A stretch of 64,000 nucleotides of DNA from Serinus canaria (lineage: Eukaryota; Chordata; Aves; Passeriformes; Fringillidae): the NCBI RefSeq assembly GCF_022539315.1, contig NC_066315.1, positions 95,213,990 through 95,277,989 of the forward strand, read 5' to 3'. The notes below the pieces were generated by a model. The model searched no databases, had not been told where the DNA came from, and worked only from the letters and a program-made list of their open reading frames with translations. The number at the start of each line of letters is the position of its first letter. The stretch's first letter is position 1. A program made the position numbers and the translations under genes. This document shows positions 53,147-64,000 of the stretch, in pieces.

Positions 53147-55679
53147 TTGGGTTTTTTTATTTATTTTTAATAACTAAATGAGAATTGGAATGGGTGTCCC
53201 TTTACCTGAGGCACTGAATTTTACAGACTTTTTCCTAAACAACCCTCTCCTGATATAACTAGATTAAAAATCAATTTTTACCCATTCTCATAAAGCACTA
53301 TCTTTAATGAAAGAATAAATCAGAGGCATTTGGGACATAAAAACATCAATAAACTCTGCTGAAGGTAAAAATGTTTTCCACACTTTTTCTGTTCTCTAAA
53401 GAGACAAAAGCATTTCAGCACTACATATTGTCATTAAAATCTACTGCCTTTGGTCTTTATTAAAACATTAGAAGACTGAATAATATAAGTCCTTTTCATA
53501 TGAGGATTACTTTCCCTTTAGAATGGTTGAGAGATGATGTTCACCAAGTTTTAAATGGGCCAAATAATAGTACTTCTGCAAATCCCTTGGGAACCACCTC
53601 CATTTTGGGAATTCTCACTGCTCATGCCTACTTTTATTTTTCTCACTGCAAAAATTTTAATTGGATGATTTATCCACAAGACTAGCTTTCCATTTAACTA
53701 GGTATCAGGTAATAAATATTTTTTTTTATGGCAGGGTGGAGGATCACACGTTTAAAAAAGAAAAATCACCAAAGAAGTTGCATAAAAAATAACCTATTGA
53801 TAACCAAACATCAAAAGCAGAAACCATATTAGAACTACACCAATTAGTCTGTCCTGTGGGGATATCTGATCCTTTAAAAGTCTTTAGTCAGGTAACCCTG
53901 TCTATCTCAAACTTCAGTCTCTTCTTCAGACTTCCTACAATCCATAAATTGCCTGCTTAAAGATCTCATATCCACTCAGGTGAGCTCACAGCAGCCCAAG
54001 GTCTATCAAAAATAAAGTAAAATATTGAAAGTAAAATCACTAGGAGCTCAACTAAATTATTCTCTTTTCATTCACGATCTCCTTATGTTCATATTTTTCT
54101 TCCAGATTCATGGCAGCCTCCTAAGCCCCCTGCTCACAGGAGGTCAAAGGCTATCTCTGGAAAAAGTGTCCTTGTACAGGAAGATGAGGAAGAGACCAGA
54201 AGGATGCTGGAGGATGAAGGCGTGCTCCCTCTCCAGCTGTGTGAATGTGCTTAACTTTCACTACCTGTTCTATAACTGTTACAAGAATTGCCATTTTATA
54301 CTAGTATTTTATTTTCTGTGCCCTTTAACAAACTTAGCAAACTTCCACAATGCTCATGTGATGTTTTTAAGCCTTTTGCTGACTACTTGAAGTGAATCAC
54401 TTGGACTACATTTTAGGCACCTTCTTTCTTATTACAAATGCATTATTTCTTCAAGTAATCACCTCTCATCCTTTCCTAAGCCTCTTAGATTCCTGTTGAT
54501 TTAATTCCTGATTTCTGTGGATATCACTTTTCCATTCAGTGGAAAGCAAATTATTACATTTAAACAAATGCATTTATCACAGGTTTCTACAGGCTGACAT
54601 GAGCAAAAGAGAAAAAGAAACTAAGAATATGAATTGCTAAGTCTTAGTTTGTTATAAAATAATTCCTTGTTTGAAAAGATGCAGCAAAATACAGATCCAT
54701 AGGTACTGCCAGGAAAATTGTCAGCATACCAAGAATACTTTGGGTGCAGGTTTTTTCAGGCAAGATAGATCACTGTCTGCAGATGTAACCTAAAGGAGAC
54801 AGTTTCTTCAAAAACAAAACGTTTTCTCTTCCTTATTATGAGGAAAGGAAAACAGGGAGAAAGGACCTCTAGCATTTTCTACCTACCAGTGGGAGACATT
54901 TCATATAAAACATCAAAGACAATAAAGTCTTCAGTACATTTACAGAGTCTCTTGCGTTTTCCTCTGGGGGAAAAAAAGAACCCAAAACCCTACAACTCCA
55001 GAATTTTCATTTCATTTTGCATAAAACTCACTAAATTGTATTTCGAAGTCTTCCTTATATTTCAACCTTTTTGAATTATCCTCCTGGGATACTATTATTT
55101 CCAAGCAGAAACATGATTTTCATACACTGTGGCCATTATCTGGTGTTTTCTCAGTAATGTATTCCCTTCTTATTTTCCCTACCACAACATATGACTTTAA
55201 TCCTGTCTGGGCTGTCTAGCTTTGCTTTTTCCTAGCATGATTCCAATCCATACTTTTACAGCAGATTTCCACAGCTGCTATAGCTTTGTTCTAATTCTGA
55301 TTTTTTTTTATTATTATTTCTTAGGTATTATATGGAGATTTTTATGATATTTCAACATCTATAAAAGGTTATTTAAAGGAGCAATTATTTAACTGTGGGC
55401 AAAAAATGGATGTCATATGCAGAGATGTAGAGAATTTCACTGTTAAGCAGTAATAAGATAGCTTACAAATGTTTTGTATAATTTCATGCCATGCTGTAGA
55501 GGTCAAAAAAAAAAAAGGAAAAAAAAAAAGAAAAAAGTACTTTTCATTTTGTATATTTCTGTAAATAATAATGGACCTGAACAAATAAGGCCCATTATTT
55601 AGAGGAAATACAGTCTTTGGATCTCATGCAGAACTGTAAATAACCTCAAAACCAGAAAGCTCCTTTTTATGACAGCATT
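53147..55679. other. AT-rich segment with one exon-like patch
   Basis: No repeat family is recognised. GC rises locally at 54100-54250 (see candidate terminal exon). A possible polyadenylation signal AATAAA is at 54921-54926, about 670 bp after that exon's stop. Confidence 0.5.
54106..54254 (+). other. Candidate terminal coding exon, unidentified gene
   Basis: A strong 3' splice site (TTTTTCTTCCAG ending at 54105) opens a patch much GC-richer than its surroundings. In one frame, needing one base from an upstream exon, it reads 48 codons to a TAA at 54252-54254. The peptide has a Pro/Arg start (WQPPKPPAHRRSK), an acidic and charged middle (QEDEEETRRMLEDEG) and ends LPLQLCECA. That composition looks like a real C-terminus, but I do not recognise it. 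A competing frame is open far longer (54025-54390) with a hydrophobic tail. No upstream partner exon is proven. Confidence 0.3.
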
Positions 55680-55685
55680 GGTGTC

Positions 55686-56316
55686 TATGGGGTTCGGCTG
55701 TCCGTCTCTGCTCCCACACAAGCTTAGGATGGTTCTGGCAAGCTGGGCCTCAAAAGATGAGTCTGGACTTTAGGTTTTTTCCGTCTTCAGAATTGTTTCC
55801 TGTTTCTTATCTACAAAGTCCCTTCTCTGCCCGACCTGGATCTGACTAGCATGGCAGCCAAAGGCACTCTGACCTTCCCCCAAGGCGGGCACATCTTTTA
55901 TATCAAAAACTACGTATATCATATTTACTTTTTATTCCCAATACCTATCACCCTCGTCACCGGATACATTCTCACCCCAGACCAATCCCCAAGTGCCAAC
56001 ACCATACCAGAAGATGGACGACAAGAAGAAGAAAGAAGAGTCTTGTGACATGCCCTGATTCCTCCATCTTGTCCCCACAACCCCCCTGTACCAAAACCCA
56101 AAAATCTGTGATTTACCCTATAATTATGTCTTCCCTTCACTATTCACACCCGAGTGATTCCCACAGGTTCCATCTCCTCATACATCCGTGGCACATCCCT
56201 AGATGGATCAAAATCAAGCCACCAAGTGCTTTTGGCAACGTTCCAAGGCTCCCGAGCCCCCCCAAGGGTTCTCTCGGTAGCTCTGGACATCAGGAGTGAT
56301 GTGCTGAGTTACCACA
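55686..56316 (-). mobile_element. Solo LTR with perfect 6-bp target duplication
   Basis: The 631-bp unit is flanked by GGTGTC on both sides (55680-55685 and 56317-56322). It ends CA on the right; the left reads TATGGGG where the related copy at 27271 has TGATGGGG, so the TG has mutated. The two LTRs share blocks in the same order, and the minus strand is taken as sense by analogy. No interior remains. A 6-bp duplication fits class II-type elements. Confidence 0.82.
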
Positions 56317-56322
56317 GGTGTC

Positions 56323-59300
56323 ATGAGCAAAACAGACAGCAACTAGAAGATCACTAGAAATAGAAGTAAAAACACAGTTTGCATACTTCATGTTGGATCC
56401 AGTTTGTTGGCATTTTGTAACTGATGCTTACAGATCTAAATGGCATAATTGATTTTAGTCTTAAAAGAGACATGCGAACATCTGACAACATTATTAAGGC
56501 TACCTGTAGCATGAGCAGTTTTAAATGGCCATCAAAATAATGCATGGAAAGGTATGAAATAACTGAATGAAATTTTATAGCCCATATTGGGCAGGAAGTC
56601 AGACTATATAATCATAATGGTTGTTCTGAGACCAAATGTTACAAATCTAGAAAAAATAAAATTATTGGTTTGAGCATGTAAAAAACCCTCAAGACTGATA
56701 AAAGGTAGAAAATTAAAAAGTAATTTCAAAATAAATGGTTTCTTAAGTATTTAGAATTCATTTGGAAATCTAAACTAATCCTCAATATCACATTAAATCA
56801 CCATAATTGGTCTTGGTATCTTACCCTAAAGAAAACAGATACTTCTAAAGACAGGTCCAGAACCTTTTGTAAAGACTATTGCTTTGTATTCTTCCACATC
56901 TAAAACTGTCCACTGATAAAAGGGAGGAATATATGAGAACAAAAAAACCCTGTAGCCTGTGGAAGATATTGAAATATAAAAGTGTTGACTTCCAGCATTA
57001 CACTGCTTGAGGTGAATAATGTGCATTCTTTTGGAAATAATTATTTTTGTTTTGCTTTTTTTGATGTCTTATGTTCTCAGGTTCTTTTTAGAAATGTACC
57101 ATGAAACATAGATATGTTTTTGGGGATTTTTTTTCCAATTACTAACAATTCTGTACTTGGAAGCTGAGGTTTGCCTGAAATACAAAGAAAAAAATAGATT
57201 GATAGTTGTTCAAAGCTTATCAGAGTTTTGTAATGCTAAAATAAGATTTAATTTGTATGTTTTGAAGTATATTTCAATGCAACTACATTCAGAGCCCAAA
57301 GCAATAAACCTTGGAGTATTTTGTATACTCTCCCAAAACATTGTTTCCTGTCCTGCAGTCACCTATCAGGCTTAGCACAAGCTTCTCTTATGCAGCCACC
57401 TAAGTTACAACAGCTTTGCAGCCCTAATTTCTGTTTACAAATTCACATTAGAGCTAAGTAATTCATTAAAGTTTGATTTTATTTTCTTTTTATTAAACAG
57501 AAGGCAAAAGGGCCCATCTGCAAATGTTGAGATACTATCAAAGGAAATAGCCAGATCTGACAGTTCTTATTTGAAAAACAGCAGTTGCTTTAGGAATCCA
57601 TTTAATTTGGGAGTACTATGGAATCCCTGATCTTGTTTTCCTAAAAATTCATTAGCACATTAAGAAACCAAGTTAAGTTCTGATTGCCAAGTGCTGGGGA
57701 AAATTAGAGGTCTTTAGTTCAAAAACTGCTATTCACTGAAGTCTGTGACATCTGAGAGAAGAAGATGGCACATTCTTAAAGTAAGACATTTACACAAGTC
57801 TTTAAAACCCCACATTTTTGGAGTGCTGAGTGATTTTGCTTTTGGAAGATTATAGACATACTCCCAGTGTTTTAATTCACTGGCCACAGCTTTCTGCCTT
57901 CTGCAATCCAAAGAGATTTGGCTTCTTGATAGCAAGTATACCTATTCTTTAAATTCAAAAGTCTTTTTTTTTTTTTTTCAACATTCACTCTCTTTCTCCA
58001 TGGCAACAAGCATATCTGTGCAAAACCAGGAAAGTATCCTAGTATTCAAAATGCTCTTCTTTCACTGAGTCTGGTTTTTTTGTCATCCTTTAGCATTCTA
58101 TATTTTAGAAGCTTTATGGATTCCCTCAAGGAATTTCTTTAGATTTCTAAAGATGGCAAATCCATATCTAGTAGAAAACTCATAATTTTCCTGATGCCAT
58201 TAGCTCAGGCTTACATAAACTGAAGGAACCAGAAAAAGCAAAGAAAAAATAATAGCTTTCAAGTAACATTTTATTTTCATATTACTCAAATTCCATACTT
58301 CTGTCTGATAGGTCTTAAGAGGACAGAGAAGTATTTTAGATTAAAAAAAACTTGCTTAGTGAGTTATATAGCACAATTTATAAAGATATTTTACTTAGTG
58401 AAGAAATAAATGGAGTGTCATATTTATGCATCAAAACAGAATTTTGGAGGGGTAATTCAGTCAGTGTTCTGTTTATCAACTGTTATTAAAATTATCTGAA
58501 GTGTTAGTAAAACATTAATGTAATGAATATTTGACCATAAAAAAAGCCTATGCAAAACTAGTGTATATATGAGTATGAAGGATTGAGTTAGATATGGATA
58601 GTGAAGAACATTTTAGCTCTCCTCTTTGTTCTTCTCATTGCTTCAGTAGGTAGACAATTCCCTTGATGAATGGAAAAAGATTACTTGGAAAATAATGTAA
58701 ATATTCACCTCCTTCTTTCTAATAAAAGAAACGTTATTTGGCAAAGGTTACCAATTTATGTTTAATCGAATTTCAGTTGTAAAATTTAGCACACCTAAAT
58801 TTGATAACAAAATATCAGAGCTTTGTCATGCATGGAAATGAACCTGGAAATCTAAAAAAAACTAAATAAAAAGAAAATTTTGATTTTTTTCTCATGTATG
58901 CATTTCACTTCAGTGCCCAAATTTTTATTTTCTACTGCTTTCTATGTTCATAATAAAAATATTCTATCTTGCAGGGCCAGTGGAAAAAAAACAGTTCAAG
59001 GGAGAGATTTCAAATTTAGAAATCAGACTTTTGGTCAAATTTTCCCCTGGGGAAAAATTGTTGGATTCATTAGGACTGCTTTATGGCAGAAATTATCTAA
59101 ACATTTAAAGGAAAGCAAAGAAAAGAAAATCTCATGGGAAAACAATGCAACAGACAAATTAAATGCTAGAATAAAACCATTTTTCTTATTGTTACAGTCA
59201 ATTCCACCCTGAAGGAAAATTATGGGTTCTGTCTCCCATCCTTGGCAAGGAACTGCTCCTGACCTTGGAGAGTAGCAAAAGTTAGATGTGCATCCTCAGA

Positions 59301-62300
59301 TCTTTGTCCCTGACTTGTCCCCATCCAGACCACCTCTCCAGTGGAGCATTGTAGCATAAGGAAAATTCAGAAGAGATGGTTTAAAGAAAGATGAGATCTG
59401 TGTTTGACTGGCAGAACAAAAGAAGGAATGGAAAACACAATTTAAAATAACTGAAATCTTTATATGAAAATACATTGTAAAGTATCTAAAATCCTTATAT
59501 CTGAACTTTTTTCCTTTAATAAGAAAAAATTAAAATAATGGAGGGAAAAAAAAATCTAGTGATACCAATTTGTTCCAGGAAATAAACACAGTCATGGCAT
59601 TCAAGCAGAAATTAGAGGTATTGAGAAAAAAATGGAAGCATACACTGTCTTTGGTGGATTTCTTAATACAAAACTTATATTGGAGCAAAGCAAATTCATA
59701 AATGTTCCACAATATTTAATGAATTCATGCATTCAAGTGAGTTTGCACTGTCACTTAGTGAATATATTTAAATATTGAAGAAATATAGAAATCTCATACT
59801 TGGATTAAGAATGAGGTTCTGAACTAAATATACTTTCAGAATTTTTACAGAAATATTTTATACTCAATTCTTTTCCCTTTTGCCTAGACTACAACTTTGC
59901 TGCCAGGGCTGCAATGACAAACCAGCCTGTGGCCTGAAAAAGGTCCTGACAAAGATGAAGGGGCTTCTTCTCTAGAGCTGTATTAAATCAAAAGTGAGAC
60001 ACAGAACTGGGGGGTGCAGGGTGGGAGGTGGCAGTGGGGAGGAGAGGAAGGCTTTTATGTCTTAATATGTCTTTTCTGGACACCAGTACTTATATATGAG
60101 CTCAAGCAAACAATTGTCTGTTGACAGGTACCTTTCATAAAATGGAAAGAAGCAATTGTAGCTATGACACTCAGCTTCTGTCCCAAAAGATGCTCCATTA
60201 ATCTCACCTTGCCAGCTTTGCTGGAAATAAATATCCCCATCACCCTTCGTGTTTTGGAAAATGTAATGATCATGCTTGACATACTAAAAAATTGTATTTC
60301 TTGTTAGGACTCAGTGATTTCAATTTTTCTTTCCACTACATGTAAGATTACTAAGTACTGCCGTGGAAACTTTGATAACTTCTTTTGAAATCTCTCAGAG
60401 ATCTCTCAAGTTGTTCAAAAGCTCAATATATACATCTTAAGCTTTCTTTAAGCACGAGCAAAAGGACTTCCAAAGCAAATTAAGCTTGCTGTGGGAAATA
60501 TTTTGGGGAAAAAACATTTTGATTCATTCAAGTTTATTTGAATTATTTTGGGGAACTCTTTTCCTTGCATACAATGAGTTCATTTTGACATAGATTTTTT
60601 TTCTTTTCTTTCATTTTTTTTTTTTAATGGGTGTATCAAAAACTTTACTCTTGCCCCTTCACTTTGCAGTGAAATAAGACGTTTGTTTTGTAATGTGGTG
60701 TGCATTACATTACTAAAATGGCATCCTTTTTTAAAAAACACTTTGCATCTGTATCCCTATTTCCTTCAAAATGAATCCTAATTTATTTCATTGCAAATAT
60801 ACTATAAATTAATCTATCACTAATTCTGGAACTGTTGTGGATGTATTGAAAAATATTCTGTGAGATATCAGAAGTATTTAAAATCACAGTAATGGAAATC
60901 CTTATGGGTGTGCCAATTCTTATCAAGTGTGAGCACATATTCGAGGTGGGCCATCACAAGTTTGATGTAGTGATGGTTGTCTCTATTCATTCTGGATTTT
61001 TTTTTCTTCAGTTCTCAATCAAATTACTTTTAATTTCTGTTAGTGATTTATGATGTATTACTATCAAGTAAGCATTTGAAGAACAGAAAACAAAACAAAC
61101 AGAAAAGAAGACAGGAGGATAAAAAAAGTTATCCAGTGATAGTGGAAATGCAACAATTGTGTTTTGATGGATAAAAAGAATTATGAGTTTGTGTTTATCT
61201 TCCATTCACCTACATTAAAAAAATCATCTGCTCTTAGTAAGAATTCATCATTGCCTCTGAACTCAGACACACAGGAAATGTACTAACTTTAACTCCTTCA
61301 GGACAGAAGTTTTAATTCCATAGATTCATAATGAGATTACACAGAGGTAATGTTTCCCCCACAACAGTGATGCCATTTAAAATGTCTATTTAATCTGCTG
61401 TAAGTACACTCCATAAGCAACAGGCATGTCTAGACTTCATAAGGAGAAACATTTGAGCTGCTTCCTCCTATTCTGAGAACTCCAAAATAGGTAATAAGGA
61501 TAGAGGACAGTATTAGCTAGGATGTAAAGACATGGAATTTGTCTACTGGCTGTCCACAGGCAAAATATGACAAAACCAGAAGAGAAACATGGTTTTGTAC
61601 CCAGGCTACATTATATGAACAAGCTGTCATAAGAAACAGCCCTTGCCTCCTGTCAATATATTCAAAAAATAACCATGCTGAATTCCAGTGCAAGACTTGA
61701 AAAACCTTGTCAGATTCAGCTTGCTGTCCTGCGTTTACAAAACTGAATTATTTTGGACCCTGTTTTGTTACCTGCATAATTACCTTGTTACAAGGCCTTA
61801 ATGCTATCCTAATTAAAATATTTTATTCACTAAATGTAAAAATCTGAAGATTAATTAACAGAGTTTTTAAAATTCAGAACAAGTTTCTCAGACAAGACAT
61901 TGAACTGCTGAAATTTTTGAGATTTATGATCAGTCTTTCTTTGATTTGTTTTCTGATGTACTTCATTTAATCTCTTCCTGGCAGCAATTTAAAAGGATGC
62001 GAGTTTTAATAGAAGTCCATATTTGCTACTGTCACTGTTGAGGAACAACTTCAAAACAAGCTTCCTGTTAGCTGAATATGCTTAGCTGCATTTTAAAATC
62101 GAGAAATATCCACTGTTTATTGACAATAAATATAATTTCTGTAGGGATTTCTAACTTTACAGATGATAAAGGGAAAACAGAGTTTCTAATTCTGCACCAT
62201 CTTGTACTTTGTTTTCTCATTACAACAGATGAGATTTTGGAAAGGAGAAAGGAGATTTTGTTTTATATTAAAATAGTTGATCACACAATGTGGCAATTTA

Positions 62301-64000
62301 TGTACAATTAATACCAAGGAAACTGATTTTTTAAACTCAGCCTGAAAACATAGTGTGAAATAATGGGAAAAGTGACCACATTAGTACCTCAGAAAAAAAT
62401 TCAACTTGGCAAAAGTTCTCAATAACTCAAGAACAGTGGAGAAAGAGATGAAATAATTTCTTTGAGACTAAGGATTGAGTATTTTACCTTAACTTTTAAT
62501 ATTTGAGTGTATTCTAAAACCCACAATAACAATTTAAGAGTTAACATTTGATGAGGTGTTACTGATCCTCGTGTAATTTGGAAATACCTTCATACCTGTG
62601 ATTCTTCCATACCATAATGTATCTTACTCAAGTGATAATGATGTAAAAAATATTTGCAATAGACATAAACAATGCAAAAGTTTCCTATATGGGTGCTCTC
62701 ACCTTCCATTTGGTGTACTTTCTTCAGCTTTTGCAATGATACTAGAAACAGATGTTAATTCTTCCACTGAGTTACACAGGTTGCTGGGCAGCCTCAGGGC
62801 CTTGCCATCTGACATTCATAGTTTGGACAGAATGTAGTTTTATATCCCACTCATAGGGAACCCACTTTCTACAGCAGGAAAATAAATATAAATGCTAAAC
62901 TTTGCCTTAGGAAACATTACTTGAATATTTTCAGCATTACAAACTAAATCATTAGAAGAGTTGCAAGGAGGTGACTCTTTTTTTGGTCAATATTACACCA
63001 GTTTATGCTCATAATTTCTTGAGATGAAGCTTTGTGCATTTACACCAAGATTAGTAAATGCAAATAAACAGATGAGAAAGCTGAAGAACACGGTTCCCAA
63101 TAATTTAGAGCTTTGATAATTAGAGGGATGTGAAACTGTTAATTATGCAGTGTAAGTTTCCATGAAAAAACAGCTGCAAATGACAAATTCTGCTTGAGGT
63201 CAGAAATAAATAAATAGCTTAGGCAATTCTGTGCACAGCACAAAAGAAGTTATCATTCACTACTCACTCAATAAAAGAGAAATATGGAAAAACAAATAAT
63301 GTTTTAATCCTTTTCTTTTTTCTATCAAAATAGAGTACTGCAAGAATTTTTCCTTTAATACAACCTTTAACAAGGTTGGTCAAAGAGTGAGCAAAATATA
63401 ACATTTTGCGTACAATTTAGAGACAAATATTCAAGCAATCAATTCACCAAAATTACTAAAGGGATCCAATTTGGTTTTGCTGAGATTCTAGAAACAAAAA
63501 GACCTTATTATTTAAAAAATTATGCCTGGGTTTATGTTCAGATTATTTTTACCAAAAAGAATCAATAAAAATAAACAAGTCAAGAACATCCACAGAATTA
63601 AACATTAAAAAAAAGTAGATGCTTTAGGAATTTTATAGTGTTGATTGAGAAATGAACTCTTCTACCATTTAGACAGGTAGTCAGTAAAGTATTATAAGTA
63701 CTGCAATTATTAATGAGAGTGTTTGAAAATTCCCTTAAAATGCTTTTCAGAGCCATTCGATCTAGAACATTTTCAATGAAAGGAAAGATGAGAACAATTG
63801 TCTCAATATTCCTAAAGCAGTCCATCATCTTGAAAATTTGTGAGCCTAAATAAAGATAAAGGCTCATCTTTAGGGAAAATGAGTGAATGAATTATGAAGT
63901 AAAGTCTAATTCTCTAAAAGATTTTACACATTTTTTACTTATTTTGAAACTCTGCCCTCTTGCTTCTTTTACCTTTTTCCTTCCTGTCTTTCCATGTAAA
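56323..64000. other. Long AT-rich segment without recognised gene
   Basis: Nearly 7.7 kb without recognised repeat family, RNA gene or confident exon. Notable points are a 110-codon chance frame at 58880-59212 and an acceptor-like site before 59888 (both discussed below), and T or A homopolymers near 57966 and 60614. Confidence 0.5.

Noticed and set aside
58880..59212. 110-codon plus-strand open frame
   Set aside because: AT-rich composition (Lys/Phe/Ile/Ser), no recognised motif, no good splice or promoter context; within chance length.

Overview
The window looks like a piece of a bird genome, probably a songbird (inference). The evidence is repeat content. There are several chicken-repeat-1 (CR1) LINE remnants with the avian 3' end wording, and avian-type endogenous-retrovirus LTRs. 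The background is AT-rich, has few repeats, and shows no tRNA, rRNA, CpG-island promoter or long host coding frame. I cannot name a host gene. The DNA reads as intergenic or intronic sequence, with a few splice-site-framed segments that could be exons of an unidentified plus-strand gene (39551-39597 and 54106-54254 are the best two).

Layout. 255-1590: CR1 remnant on the minus strand with a broken reverse transcriptase. 1591-9560: AT-rich DNA with a 3 x 17 bp tandem repeat and a G-quadruplex motif. 9561-12833: the most interesting object, a complete, young, compact LTR retroelement. It has two 387-bp LTRs that are about 99% alike, a 6-bp target duplication CCCAAT, a candidate primer-binding site and a GC-rich 2.5-kb interior. 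The interior carries an unrecognised Gag-position ORF and no pol or env, so the element appears non-autonomous. 14-15 kb: a perfect 45-bp tandem duplication, an old CR1 scrap and a 49-bp near-perfect palindrome. 16.7-17.6 kb: an LTR-like promoter/polyadenylation segment followed by an unexplained GC-rich island. 27.24-27.94 kb: a solo LTR inserted in the 3' tail of a CR1. 30.4-32.25 kb: a CR1 scrap, an unclassified GC-richer block, then a large GGGA/GGAA polypurine tract facing a TTCC polypyrimidine tract as an inverted repeat. 33.8-34.8 and 45.9-46.9 kb: two more minus-strand CR1s. 47.35 kb: a CTTTTT array. 48.5-49.25 kb: an ERVL-type avian LTR. 52.96-53.15 kb: an ATT microsatellite. 55.69-56.32 kb: a second solo LTR of the same family as the one at 27 kb, with a perfect 6-bp target duplication. 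56.3-64 kb: AT-rich DNA without a recognised feature.

Functionally, nothing here forms an operon or pathway. The elements are independent insertions of different ages. The nested LTR in CR1 gives a relative order at 27 kb, and the LTR pair at 9.6/12.4 kb gives a rough recent age. Ends of CR1s, of the ERVL-type LTR and of low-complexity blocks are approximate; the ends of the 9.6-12.8 kb element and of the two solo LTRs are set by target duplications and are firmer.
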